Part shown: one piece after another, positions 30,236-39,066 of the stretch
Numbering within the stretch: position 1 is the first letter of the stretch
Layout: each line of letters starts with the position of its first letter
NCBI GenBank assembly: GCA_963782555.1
Contig: CAWAKB010000004.1
Location: forward strand, 620,001-684,000
Direction of reading: 5' to 3'
DNA from: Hyphomicrobium_A sp963782555
GTDB lineage: Bacteria; Pseudomonadota; Alphaproteobacteria; Rhizobiales; Hyphomicrobiaceae
DNA: 64,000 bases
Made by a program: the position numbers and the translations under genes
The notes under the pieces: model-generated
Database searches by the model: none
Told to the model about the DNA's origin: nothing
Seen by the model: only the letters and a program-made list of their open reading frames with translations

Positions 30236-30260
30236 AAGGGGCGCCTCCAGGGCGCCCCTT
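30236..30260 (-). terminator. Rho-independent terminator of the 30295 gene
   Basis: Perfect 10-bp arms, AAGGGGCGCC and GGCGCCCCTT, separated by a 5-base loop. On the minus strand the stem is followed by TTTCGTTT. It lies 35 bases after the stop of the secreted protein gene. Confidence 0.8.
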
Positions 30261-30294
30261 GTATTCGCCAATAGCGGATTGCGGCTTCGGCGGA

Positions 30295-31296
30295 TCAGTT
30301 CTCGGCGAGTGCGCTGAGCGAAGCTTTGGCATCGTCGAGCTCAGGCCCGGCCTGGGCCACGTCGGGATGCGCGATCCTCTGCAGCCGGCTCAAGGACGAC
30401 CTCACGTCCTCGAGGCTGCCGAAGACCGAGTAGACGAGAAAGCGGTGCGGGCCCGCCTCGGCATCCTTCTGGCGGAACACCACATTCGACTTGGTGACGC
30501 CGGCATACGACAGGCGGAACCTGCCGTAGCCGGGACCAACCAGGCGCCCGTGTCCGGCTTGCGGCGTGTAAAGCCCGAGCGCATGCGTTCCGTCGCGTGT
30601 GGCCAGCACGACCGGCAGCCCCTGCTCGCCCGGCCCGTCCGACAACAGCTCCATGCGGTCGCTCGCAGGATCGTAGCGGTAGAAGGTGTCGAAGCGGTCC
30701 GGCATATAAGCGGTCAGCACCTCGAACTGCGCTTGTGCGCGCGGCCGCGCCAGATCGAAGCTGATCCTGTGCTCGAGCACGTTGCCGAAGCCGGGAAGAA
30801 AGCGCACCGTCTTGGCCAGACGCGTCGACGATACCAGAGAGCGATCGCCTTGGTTCAGCGCCGGCTTGCATGCCGCCGCCGAGCGTTGACCGCGGCGAAG
30901 CCAATAGGCCATGTGCGAGGACGTGCGCAGAACGTTGCTTTCGACGACGCCCTTGTGCAGCCAGCTGGATGAGGATTGCGGCCCGTTGCCGTCCCGGCTG
31001 GCGCCCGCCTCGGTCGGATTATCGCACTCGCCCAGCCCGTCGAAGCTGACTGCCGATTGAAGGTCGCGGCCGTGGTCGTTGGCATCGAGGAACTCCACGC
31101 CGCCCCACTGCAGCGACTCGATCGCACCCGCCGAGCGCCCCGTCGCCGTCACCATAACGCTGCGGCCCTTGAAGGTGCCGGAAATGCTCAACGGCTGCAC
31201 GATCAGCACCTCGTTGGAGCGGGAGACGCTGACCACGGCGCCGAGGCACAGTGCTGCGGCAAGAAGGGCTCGTTTGGTTGCGAACCGCACGCGCAT
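30295..31296 (-). CDS. Secreted protein of unknown function
   Basis: A 333-residue protein with a Sec signal peptide (RFATKRALLAAALCLGAVVSVS, cleavage probably near residue 26) and a strong ribosome site (GAAGGAG) seven bases before ATG 31296. The mature part looks beta-rich, with repeated aromatic and glycine-turn patterns (ESLQWGGVEFLDANDHGRDL, DRFDTFYRYDPASDRMELLS, HALGLYTPQAGHGRLVGPG), compatible with a sugar-binding or galactose-mutarotase-like beta-sandwich. I do not recognise a defined family. It is a single gene with its own terminator, next to the glycan cluster, so processing or binding of the exported polysaccharide is possible but unproven. Confidence 0.75.
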   Translation of the reverse strand: MRVRFATKRALLAAALCLGAVVSVSRSNEVLIVQPLSISGTFKGRSVMVTATGRSAGAIESLQWGGVEFLDANDHGRDLQSAVSFDGLGECDNPTEAGASRDGNGPQSSSSWLHKGVVESNVLRTSSHMAYWLRRGQRSAAACKPALNQGDRSLVSSTRLAKTVRFLPGFGNVLEHRISFDLARPRAQAQFEVLTAYMPDRFDTFYRYDPASDRMELLSDGPGEQGLPVVLATRDGTHALGLYTPQAGHGRLVGPGYGRFRLSYAGVTKSNVVFRQKDAEAGPHRFLVYSVFGSLEDVRSSLSRLQRIAHPDVAQAGPELDDAKASLSALAEN

Positions 31297-31761
31297 AGGC
31301 GCACTCCTTCAAGTCCCGTGCACGCCGAAGGCGCGCATGGCTCAACGCACGGAACTTGAAAAAGGCGTTACGCTTACTCTGCGGGGCGCACGCTTGCGCA
31401 TGCCAGGGCGGCCGTTACTCAGGACCCAAGTCTCACGGTCCGCATCACGTTCGCGCGAGCGATACGCGCTCGCGCGATGCAGCCCTCAAACTCGCTCACC
31501 CATCCGAATCAGAAACCCCGCAGTTGCCCTTCTGCCTCCACTAAAGGATCAGCCGTGTGGTGACAACGCGGGCCCGTCTTCCATCAACAACTCGCACACC
31601 GCCTGTGGATGGACGCGGGATTGCACTTGCGTGCACGCGACCGCGAAGCGCGGAGCTGGAACCCGGCCCCGCTCGCGCTTTGGCGAAGCCCTCTCCGCCT
31701 CTCAACGTCATCCCGCTGTAGAGCGGGACCGGACTCAATCAGCCTCTTACGGACGGTCCGG
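31297..31761. other. Intergenic stretch without a recognisable gene
   Basis: About 465 bases between the secreted protein gene and the MarR regulator gene. It must hold the promoter of the leftward secreted protein gene. Composition is mixed, with short runs of high GC repeats such as CGCGCGA, and no convincing coding frame, hairpin or RNA gene was seen. Confidence 0.5.
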
Positions 31762-32235
31762 TCAGTCCCCCGTCTCAGAAATTGGCGTCGAGGCTTCGAC
31801 GCTCGCGACCCGATCGAGGTTCGCGATCAGGCGCGTTAGCAGGGCAATGAGCAGCCCGGCCTCCTCGTCCGTGAAGCCGCGCAGCACCTCGCGATTACCC
31901 TGGAGCAAGACAGCAACCGCGTCCGGCAGGTGCGCTTTTGCGCGCTTCGTCAGGGTGATGCGGCTGCTGCGCCCATCGGCCGGGTCAGGCGTGCGCTGGA
32001 TCAGCCCGTCCCGCTCCATGCGGGCGAGCATCTGCGCCATCGGCGGTTGCTCGATCTTGGCGAAGCGGGCGAGATCACGTTGCGTGCTGGCCCGTCCATC
32101 CTGAAGCGCGACCAGCACTGGCAGATGTCCAACGCCGAAGCCAAGCGGCTTGAGGCGGGCTTCGCTGAGGCGGGCGAAGCCGCGCGCCGCGAGACTGATC
32201 AGGTGCCCAGGCGTCGAGAGCACATCCAGGTCCAT
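31762..32235 (-). CDS. MarR-family transcriptional regulator
   Basis: A 157-residue winged-helix protein. Features: N-terminal dimerisation helix, GVGHLPVLVALQDG, the recognition-helix region TQRDLARFAKIEQPPMAQMLARMERDGLIQR, and the wing TPDPADGRSSRITLTKRA, all textbook MarR. Such proteins usually repress their own and a divergent gene, and release DNA on binding a small, often aromatic or oxidising, ligand. Here it is divergent from a SnoaL-like gene, with an AT-rich palindrome between the two (32277-32286) that is a natural operator candidate. Confidence 0.92.
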   Translation of the reverse strand: MDLDVLSTPGHLISLAARGFARLSEARLKPLGFGVGHLPVLVALQDGRASTQRDLARFAKIEQPPMAQMLARMERDGLIQRTPDPADGRSSRITLTKRAKAHLPDAVAVLLQGNREVLRGFTDEEAGLLIALLTRLIANLDRVASVEASTPISETGD

Positions 32236-32266
32236 CGCACCTCACCCTTGCACCTACCGCCGCCAT

Positions 32267-32288
32267 TATGCATACGTACATATGTAAA
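32267..32288. promoter_or_regulatory. Candidate MarR operator between divergent genes
   Basis: An AT-rich island in GC-rich surroundings contains the perfect palindrome TACATATGTA (32277-32286), preceded by ATGCAT. It lies between the starts of the MarR gene (32235) and the SnoaL-like gene (32338). MarR proteins bind dyads of this kind; binding here is inferred from position and symmetry. Confidence 0.55.
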
Positions 32289-32337
32289 TCGATCTGGCTT
32301 CGAACGCAACACTGGCGCCGTGCCAAGGAGAAAGCCA

Positions 32338-32712
32338 ATGGATGGTGATATCGAGCTCATTCAACGCATGTACGTTTGCTTCAACGCGCGGGACATCGAC
32401 GGCGTGCTGGCCGTGCTCGCCGATGATGTCGCCTGGGCCAGCGGTATGGATGGTGGTCACGTCCATGGGCGCGAGGCCGTGCGCGCGTACTGGACGCGCC
32501 AGTGGACCATAGTCAGTCCGCACGTCGAGCTGGTGGGCTTTCATCGGATTGCGGACGGGGCGATCGTCGCACAGGTCCGCCAGTCCGTTCGCGACCTCGA
32601 AGGCAAACCACTCCACGGCCAGACGCACGGGCTGAAGGACAAGACGGTCGGACACGTCTTTCGCCTTCGAGACGGCAAGGTGGCTCGCTTCGACATCCAG
32701 GAGGTTGCCTAG
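32338..32712 (+). CDS. SnoaL-like / NTF2-fold protein
   Basis: A 124-residue protein with ATG 32338 seven bases after AAGGAG. The fold is the small alpha+beta cone of the SnoaL/NTF2 group: IQRMYVCFNARDIDGVLAVLADDVAW, then GREAVRAYWTRQW, then GHVFRLRDGKVARFDIQ. The group includes polyketide cyclases, isomerases and many ligand binders. The active-site acid/base is not conserved enough to name a reaction. It is divergent from, and probably controlled by, the MarR regulator, so it may act on or bind the regulator's ligand. Confidence 0.8.
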   Translation: MDGDIELIQRMYVCFNARDIDGVLAVLADDVAWASGMDGGHVHGREAVRAYWTRQWTIVSPHVELVGFHRIADGAIVAQVRQSVRDLEGKPLHGQTHGLKDKTVGHVFRLRDGKVARFDIQEVA

Positions 32713-33177
32713 TGGTTCGATTCTAACATTCGCATCCCATCCGCAGGGGCACTTTTGCGAATGTCAAATCCGCTCCACTAGAGCCCCGACTTGTTTAGAG
32801 CCAGAGCGCTATAGCGGTGGCAAGGGCGACGCTTGAACGGCGCACTTTTTGGTTGGCGAGGAGCACATCTTATCCCCGCCTCTCGCCACACCCTTACACT
32901 CCCCGCGCCCGTTCCAACGGCCGGGGGCGCAGACGTGCGCTGGCGGACTTGCGCGGAGCGGGCCGGCGCATTGGTCGGGGACATATAGCTATCCCCGGGT
33001 CCATCCTGCCGCTGAGGCGAAAATCTCAGTAACGCCCCGGATACGATGCAGTTCGGGGAATGGCGGCGGACGAGCCGTGCGTCGAGTGGGGCGGCAAGGG
33101 CCGCATCCATCACCCGCCCCGCTCCCTGGCTTTCGAAAACCCTTGGGTGCCCGCACCGCGAGGCTAAAGGTGCGCCT
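32713..33177. other. Intergenic stretch without a recognisable gene
   Basis: About 465 bases between the SnoaL-like gene and the end of the cox operon. No supported coding frame was seen. Near the right end (33146-33157) a short hairpin GGTGC-CC-GCACC, which on the minus strand is followed by CAAGGGTTTT, could serve as a weak terminator for the cox operon. Confidence 0.4.
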
Positions 33178-34005
33178 TCAAGCCCACCACACGTAGACGA
33201 AGGCGAACAGGAACAGCCACACCACGTCGACGAAATGCCAGTACCAGGCCGCAAAGATGAGCCCCAAGTGCTCGGTCGGCGTGAACTGCCCCAGGAAGGC
33301 GCGCAACAGGCACACGCACAGGAAGATGGTGCCGATGATCACGTGGGCGCCATGGAAGCCGGTCGCCATGAAGAACACGGCGCCGAAGATGTTGCCCGAA
33401 TAGTTGAAGGCAGCGTGCGTGAACTCGTAGGCCTGCACGCAGGTGAAGAGAATGCCGAGCGCCACCGTGACGATGAGGCCGATCTTGAGGCCGTGGCGGT
33501 CGCCCTTGATCAGGCGGTTATGCCCCCAGGTCACGGCCCCGGCCGAGCTCAGCAGGATCACCGTCATCAGCAGCGGCAGGCCCCACGGGTCGGACGTCTC
33601 AATCCCTTGCGGCGGCCACACGCCACCGATCACGTGATCGCGCACGACTTGAATGCGATCGGCGGGAAACAGCGCCGAATTGAAGAAGGCCCAGAACCAG
33701 GCCACGAAGAACATGATCTCCGAGCCGATGAACAACAGCATGCCGTAGTGCAGCGACAGCTGCGTCAGCGGCGTGTGCTCGTGGGCCTCGCCCTCGTCGA
33801 TAACGTCGCGCCACCAGCCGATCATGGTCGCCGCCACGCCGAGCACGCCGAGCGAGAACAAGATCCACGGCGGCCAGATGAGGTCGTAGACCCACAGGAT
33901 CAGGCCAGCGGCGAGCAGCAGCGCCGAGAACGCGCCGCGGATCGGCCACGGGCTCGGCTCGACCAGCTGATAGGGGTTGCGGATCTCCTCCTGAGCGTCG
34001 GCCAT
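33178..34005 (-). CDS. coxC: Cytochrome c oxidase subunit III
   Basis: A 275-residue, seven-helix subunit III of an aa3-type haem-copper oxidase. Diagnostic stretches are GEAHEHTPLTQLSLHYGMLLFIGSE, FFVAWFWAFFNSAL, and the late FFMATGFHGAHVIIGTIFL and FAAWYWHFVDVVWLFLF. It stabilises the catalytic core and supports proton uptake through the D pathway. It is the last gene of a three-gene coxB-coxA-coxC operon. The usual alphaproteobacterial assembly genes ctaB and ctaG are not between subunits I and III, where they often sit. Confidence 0.97.
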   Translation of the reverse strand: MADAQEEIRNPYQLVEPSPWPIRGAFSALLLAAGLILWVYDLIWPPWILFSLGVLGVAATMIGWWRDVIDEGEAHEHTPLTQLSLHYGMLLFIGSEIMFFVAWFWAFFNSALFPADRIQVVRDHVIGGVWPPQGIETSDPWGLPLLMTVILLSSAGAVTWGHNRLIKGDRHGLKIGLIVTVALGILFTCVQAYEFTHAAFNYSGNIFGAVFFMATGFHGAHVIIGTIFLCVCLLRAFLGQFTPTEHLGLIFAAWYWHFVDVVWLFLFAFVYVWWA

Positions 34006-34044
34006 CTCAAGGTGTCTCCGTCGTCATGGGCGGCATGCCATTCC

Positions 34045-35655
34045 TCACGCGATGCGCGGCAGGACCTCGAACTGGTGGAAGGGGGCCGGCGAGGGCAGCG
34101 TCCATTCCAGCGTCGTCGCCCCCGGCCCCCAGGGGTTCGCCGGCGCCGGACGCTTGCGATAGAAGGCCTCGGCCACGGCGTAGACGAAAATGAGCGCGCC
34201 GAAGGCCGAAAGGTAGGCCCCTATCGAGGAGACGTAGTTCCAGCCGGCGAAGGCATCGGGATAGTCGGCGATGCGCCGCGGCATGCCGGCGGCGCCGAGG
34301 AAGTGCTGGGGAAAAAACAGAATGTTGACGCTGATGAAGGTCACCCAGAAGTGCACGTGCCCGATCGTCTCCGACATCATGTAGCCGCTCATCTTCGGGA
34401 ACCAGTAGTACCAGCCCGAGAAGATCGCGAACACGGCGCCGAGCGAGAGCACGTAGTGGAAGTGCGCCACGACGAAGTAGGTGTCTTGCAGCACCCGGTC
34501 GACACCGGCGTTGGCGAGCACGACCCCGGTGACGCCGCCGACGGTGAACAGGAACACGAAGCCGATCGCCCACAGCATCGGCGTGCGGAACTCGATCGAT
34601 CCGCCCCACATGGTCGCGATCCAGGAGAAGATCTTGATCCCCGTCGGCACCGCAATGGCGAGACTGGCGGCGACGAAGTAGGCCTGCGTCGAGGCATTGA
34701 GCCCGACGGTGTACATGTGGTGCGCCCACACCGCGAAGCCGATGAAGCCGATCGCCACCATGGCGTAGACCATGCCGAGATAGCCGAAGATCGTCTTGCC
34801 GGAGAAGGTGGAGATGACGGTGGAGATGATCCCGAAGCCCGGCAGGATCATGATGTAGACCTCCGGGTGGCCGAAGAACCAGAAGAGATGCTGGAACAGC
34901 AGCGGATCGCCGCCGCCTTGCGGATTGAAGAAGGTCGCCCCGAAGTTGCGGTCCACCAGCAGCATGGTGATGGCGCCGGCGAGAACCGGCAGCGCCAGCA
35001 CGAGCATGAACGCCGTGATCAGGATCGACCAGACGTAGAGCGGCATCTTGTGCATGGTCATACCGGGGGCGCGCATGTTGAGGATCGTCGCGATGAAATT
35101 GATCGCGCCGAGGATCGACGACGCACCGGCCAGATGCAGCGACAGAATGACGAAGTCGACGGACGGGCCCGGGTGTCCTTTGGTCGACAAGAGCGGATAG
35201 AGCGTCCAGCCGGTGCCGGCGCCGTTAGAGCCGGGCGCGCCGCCGAAGAACAAAGAGCTGACGAACAGCGTGAAAGAGGCCGCCAAGAACCAGAACGACA
35301 GGTTGTTCAGCCGCGGGAAGGCCATGTCGGGCGCGCCGATCATCATCGGCACGAACCAGTTGCCGAATCCGCCGATCAGCGCCGGCATGAGCACGAAGAA
35401 AATCATGATCAGGCCGTGCGCGGTAACGAACACGTTGTAGGTCTGCGGATTGGAGAAGAACTGCAGGCCCGGCTCGTGCAGCTCCAGCCGCATGGCGATC
35501 GACAGGCACGTGCCCACGACCGCGGCACCCATCGCAAAGCACAGATAAAGCGTGCCGATGTCCTTGTGGTTGGTCGAGTAGAGGAAGCGGCGCCAACCCG
35601 TGGGGATTGTGTGAGCTGGCGTCGCGCCGGGAGCCATCGTCGTCGCTCGTTCCAT
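34045..35655 (-). CDS. coxA: Cytochrome c oxidase subunit I
   Basis: The 536-residue catalytic subunit: 12 membrane helices, haem a, and the haem a3-CuB oxygen site. Visible motifs are AHGLIMIFFVLMP, the D-pathway glutamate and CuB histidine in WFFGHPEVYIMILPG, the K-pathway region around AVWAHHMYTVGL, and the haem ligands in VVAHFHYVLSLGA. This set marks an A-type (aa3) enzyme. ATG 35655 follows GAAGGA and is preferred to an upstream in-frame start seven codons earlier. It works with the CuA subunit II encoded just upstream to reduce O2 with cytochrome c. Confidence 0.97.
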   Translation of the reverse strand: MERATTMAPGATPAHTIPTGWRRFLYSTNHKDIGTLYLCFAMGAAVVGTCLSIAMRLELHEPGLQFFSNPQTYNVFVTAHGLIMIFFVLMPALIGGFGNWFVPMMIGAPDMAFPRLNNLSFWFLAASFTLFVSSLFFGGAPGSNGAGTGWTLYPLLSTKGHPGPSVDFVILSLHLAGASSILGAINFIATILNMRAPGMTMHKMPLYVWSILITAFMLVLALPVLAGAITMLLVDRNFGATFFNPQGGGDPLLFQHLFWFFGHPEVYIMILPGFGIISTVISTFSGKTIFGYLGMVYAMVAIGFIGFAVWAHHMYTVGLNASTQAYFVAASLAIAVPTGIKIFSWIATMWGGSIEFRTPMLWAIGFVFLFTVGGVTGVVLANAGVDRVLQDTYFVVAHFHYVLSLGAVFAIFSGWYYWFPKMSGYMMSETIGHVHFWVTFISVNILFFPQHFLGAAGMPRRIADYPDAFAGWNYVSSIGAYLSAFGALIFVYAVAEAFYRKRPAPANPWGPGATTLEWTLPSPAPFHQFEVLPRIA

Positions 35656-35700
35656 GCTCGGGTCCTTCGATCGCAACGGTTGGATGGGCTTTGGCGCCCG

Positions 35701-36561
35701 CTAGTCGGCGATGCCCTTCTTGATCGCGGCGGTTTCCGCCGGCGGCGCCTGAGGGTTGGACGCGTAGTGCTTCTGCGCGTAGGCGAGCCAGGCCGTGAAC
35801 TCCTTATCGGTTACGACGCGGATGGAGATCGGCATGAAGGAGTGGTTCATGCCGCACAGCTCCGAGCACTGGCCGTAGTACATGCCCGTGTGCGTCGCCT
35901 TGAACCAGGTCTCGTTGAGGCGTCCGGGAATGGCGTCGACCTTGATGCCGAAGGACGGCACGGCGAAGGAGTGGATCACGTCGGCGCCGATCACCTGCAC
36001 GCGCACGACCTTGTTGACCGGCACCACCAGATCGTTGTTGGCGGCAAGCAGACGCGGTTGGCCGGGCTTGCGCGCAGCGTCGGGGATCATCTCGGAGAGG
36101 TAGTTGATGTTACCGTGCTCGGGATAGGTGTATTGCCAGTACCACTGGTGGCCGGTCGCCTTGACCGTGATGTCCGCCGGCGGGATGTCCTCCTCGAAAA
36201 AAAGCAGCCCGAACGAGAAGTAGGTCATCACCAGCACGACGCAGAACGGCAGGAACGTCCATGCCACCTCCAAGGGCAAGTTGCCCATTCGCTTGGAGGG
36301 CGTCGGATGTACGCGACTGTTGAAGCGCACCATCACGGTGACGAGCAGCACGAATACGAGGCCGGCGATCGCCGTGATGAGTATGAGAAGGTTATCGTTG
36401 AACGCGGTCAGCGCGTTCATCTCGGTGGTGTCGGCCTGTTGCAGGCCCGTTTGCCAGGCCGAGGGCTGACCGAAGCCTGCGCCGGCGGCACTCGCGTCGA
36501 TGAGCGCCGCCACGGCGACGGCAGCGGCGATCCACTGGGAGCCGGCCCGCATCTCGCGCAT
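35701..36561 (-). CDS. coxB: Cytochrome c oxidase subunit II
   Basis: A 286-residue subunit II with a signal peptide, two membrane helices (about 55-78 and 97-118) and a periplasmic cupredoxin domain. CuA ligands are visible in DVIHSF and CSELCGMNHSFM, and the aromatic electron-entry patch in TGHQWYWQYTYPEH. There is no fused cytochrome c domain, so a separate c-type donor is needed; the unusual multihaem cytochrome encoded divergently 300 bases away is a candidate. ATG 36561 follows AGGAGCG. It is the first gene of the cox operon. Confidence 0.97.
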   Translation of the reverse strand: MREMRAGSQWIAAAVAVAALIDASAAGAGFGQPSAWQTGLQQADTTEMNALTAFNDNLLILITAIAGLVFVLLVTVMVRFNSRVHPTPSKRMGNLPLEVAWTFLPFCVVLVMTYFSFGLLFFEEDIPPADITVKATGHQWYWQYTYPEHGNINYLSEMIPDAARKPGQPRLLAANNDLVVPVNKVVRVQVIGADVIHSFAVPSFGIKVDAIPGRLNETWFKATHTGMYYGQCSELCGMNHSFMPISIRVVTDKEFTAWLAYAQKHYASNPQAPPAETAAIKKGIAD

Positions 36562-36737
36562 TCGCTCCTATTTCGTCTTGCAGATAGAAGCGGCCACTGC
36601 CGCGCGCCGAGCGGGCGCTGGTGGCAGCCATTGGAGAAACGCAAACGATTCCGTTTCAGGACGCTATCAAATCACTCTGCGCGAGCAACCCGCTACCGAC
36701 GAGCCCACAACATTAGCGGTGGACTTAATGCTTCCCT

Positions 36738-36757
36738 AATTGCCCCAAGGGACAATT
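36738..36757. promoter_or_regulatory. 20-bp palindrome upstream of the multihaem cytochrome gene
   Basis: AATTGCCCC and GGGACAATT flank a central AA, matching as a dyad at eight of nine positions per arm. It lies between the divergent cox operon and cytochrome gene, 100 bases before the latter's start. The spacing of TTG and CAA half-sites resembles Crp/Fnr-family operators, though it is not the FNR consensus (TTGAT-N4-ATCAA). A Crp/Fnr protein is encoded at 39067. Confidence 0.5.
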
Positions 36758-36859
36758 CCGTCGCTAATGCGTGCAGTGGGCCAGATTCCGGTTGCCTTCC
36801 CAGCGAAGCGCAAGCGGCAGCGTCTCGGTGCGTCGGGCAAAACGACAACGAGACTTGAG

Positions 36860-39031
36860 ATGATTTTTCGATATCTTCGCAGTGCCCTGTTGAGCGTCCT
36901 CGCCATCGTTGCGATCGCCCCATTCACCGCCTCGGCTGAGGACGCGAGCCCGCAAGACGCCGATCTCGTCGCGCGCGGTCACTATCTGGCGCTCGCCGGC
37001 GACTGCATGCCCTGCCACACCGGCGCGCCGAAGCAGGAGTTCGCGGGCGGACTACCGCTCAACACGCCGTTCGGGGTGATCTATTCGCCCAACCTCACGC
37101 CCGACGATGAGACCGGCATCGGCAAGTGGACCTTCGACGATTTCAAGAACGCGCTGCACGACGGCATCCGCGCCGACGGCGCTTATCTCTATCCCGCCAT
37201 GCCCTATGGCGCCTTCACCAAGATCGAGGGGGACGACCTCAAGGCGTTGTGGGCCTACCTGCGCAGCCTGAAACCCATCAACAAGCCGCAGAAGGCGAAC
37301 GGTCTTGGCTTCCCGTTCAACATCCGCGACATGATGTTCTTCTGGCGCGTCCTCTTTTTCGACGAGGGCACCTTCAAGCCCGACAAGTCAAAGAGCGCGG
37401 CCTGGAACCGCGGCGCTTACCTGGTCGAGGCGCTGGCCCACTGCAACGACTGCCACACCCCGCGTAATCTCCTCGGTGCCACCATCCCCAGCGAGCGCTT
37501 CGAAGGCGCGCAGATCGACAATTGGTATGCCCCCAACATCACCGAGAAGGCCTTGAAAGAGGTGAACAAGTGGGACAAGGCGCGCATGATCGCCTTCCTC
37601 AAGAAGGGGGCTAGCGCCAACACCACCACGCTCGGGCCCATGCACGTGGTCGTGCACGACAGCTTGTCGAAATTGAAGGAGAGCGACATCGCGGCGATCG
37701 CGACCTACATGCTCAACGACGAGACCGGAGCGGGCGAGACCGTGGAGCCGGCCAAGGTGGCAGAGCTCACGCCCAAGACGGAGACCAAGGCCGAGAAGCT
37801 CTACGACACCCATTGCGCCCCCTGTCACCAGAAGACCGGCGAAGGCATGAAGGGCAAGGTGCCGCCGCTCGCCGGCAACCCGACGGTGGAGGCGACCGAT
37901 CCTTACAACATCATTTCAGTGGTGCTCGAAGGTATCCCCTCCCGCGGCGGCTTCCTTACGATGCCGTCGTTCGCCAAGCAGCTCTCCGACCAGGACACCG
38001 CCGACATCGCCAACTACGTCCGCATCACCTGGGGCAACAAAGCCAAGCCGGACACGACGCCCGACATGGTCGCTTCCTGGCGTTCGAAGGTGACGCCGCC
38101 GGCTGCGGCCAAGACGGCTGCGAAGCCGGCAGCCAAAGCCACGGCCGAGGCGTCCCCGTCGAAGTCTGCTTCCGATGCCTCAAAGCCCGCGGCAGACGCC
38201 TCGGCGCCAAAGACCGCGGAAGCTGCGGCGCCCGCCGCACCTGCGGCGCCGGCGACCAACCCGCTGCCCAAGAGCAAGCCCTACTACATTGTGACGAGTG
38301 ACATCATCGGCTTGGCCGTGCACAGCCAGAGCAACTACGGCGAGACGCTCGGCACGCTCACCTCGCTCGTCATCGATAGCGAGACGGGGAAGACGCTTTA
38401 TGCGGTCATCGATCGCGGCGGGTTCCTCGGGCTCGGCGAGTACAAGGTCGTCGTCCCCTTCCAGCTGGTGCAGTTTACGGGACAATGGGACAACCCGATG
38501 CTGGCGATGAGCGCCTTCAAGCTGGAGAACGCGCCGCGCATCGACGACGCGGCGATCGAGGACCTGTTGCAGAGCGCCGATTGGCGCCGCTCGGTCGCGG
38601 CTTATTTCGGCGTGGCCCTGTCGGAGCCAAAGAAAACCGCCAAAGCCGAAACAAAGGAAGATCACGTCGCCAAAGCGGAGACGGAGAAGAAGAGCGCGCC
38701 AACAAAGAGCCCCGCCGAGGAGGCCGCAGCAAAGGGCAAGCAGATCGCCGATACGCAATGCACCGCCTGTCACCACTTCAACAAGGGCGGCGGCACGCTG
38801 GTGGGACCGGATCTCTATGGCGTCTACGGCACGAAGATCGCGAGCGTTCCGGGCTACAGCTTCTCTGCCGCCCTGAAGAAGCACACGGGCGATTGGGAAA
38901 CATCAAACCTCAACGAGTGGCTCAAGAGCCCAAGCACGTTCGCCCCCGGCACGTACATGACGTTCCCGGGATTGCCCTCGCAGCAGGACCGCGACGACGT
39001 GATCGCTTATCTGAAATCGCTGAAGCCCTAA
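36860..39031 (+). CDS. Tetrahaem cytochrome c with inserted PRC-barrel domain
   Basis: A 723-residue exported protein (signal peptide about 1-26). Four CXXCH haem sites appear: CMPCH and CNDCH in the first half, CAPCH near residue 320, CTACH near 635. The first three haem domains resemble the cytochrome subunit of membrane alcohol and gluconate dehydrogenases. Then come an Ala/Lys/Pro-rich linker (about 415-470), a PRC-barrel-like domain of about 100 residues (SDIIGLAV, then VIDRGGFLGLGEYKVVVPF), a second charged linker, and a class I cytochrome c domain ending YMTFPGLPSQQDRDDVIAYLKSLKP. I know of no named protein with this architecture. It is divergent from the cox operon and could pass electrons to CuA. 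Confidence 0.88.
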   Translation: MIFRYLRSALLSVLAIVAIAPFTASAEDASPQDADLVARGHYLALAGDCMPCHTGAPKQEFAGGLPLNTPFGVIYSPNLTPDDETGIGKWTFDDFKNALHDGIRADGAYLYPAMPYGAFTKIEGDDLKALWAYLRSLKPINKPQKANGLGFPFNIRDMMFFWRVLFFDEGTFKPDKSKSAAWNRGAYLVEALAHCNDCHTPRNLLGATIPSERFEGAQIDNWYAPNITEKALKEVNKWDKARMIAFLKKGASANTTTLGPMHVVVHDSLSKLKESDIAAIATYMLNDETGAGETVEPAKVAELTPKTETKAEKLYDTHCAPCHQKTGEGMKGKVPPLAGNPTVEATDPYNIISVVLEGIPSRGGFLTMPSFAKQLSDQDTADIANYVRITWGNKAKPDTTPDMVASWRSKVTPPAAAKTAAKPAAKATAEASPSKSASDASKPAADASAPKTAEAAAPAAPAAPATNPLPKSKPYYIVTSDIIGLAVHSQSNYGETLGTLTSLVIDSETGKTLYAVIDRGGFLGLGEYKVVVPFQLVQFTGQWDNPMLAMSAFKLENAPRIDDAAIEDLLQSADWRRSVAAYFGVALSEPKKTAKAETKEDHVAKAETEKKSAPTKSPAEEAAAKGKQIADTQCTACHHFNKGGGTLVGPDLYGVYGTKIASVPGYSFSAALKKHTGDWETSNLNEWLKSPSTFAPGTYMTFPGLPSQQDRDDVIAYLKSLKP

Positions 39032-39066
39032 GTCGCAACGACGTGCCGCGGCTCATGAACGCGCTG

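Noticed and set aside
33046..36858. Very long open frame (about 1270 codons) on the plus strand antisense to the cox operon
   Set aside because: It has a low-complexity, His/Asp/Arg-rich composition and no motifs, while the opposite strand encodes three textbook oxidase subunits. It is a product of GC-rich codon use.
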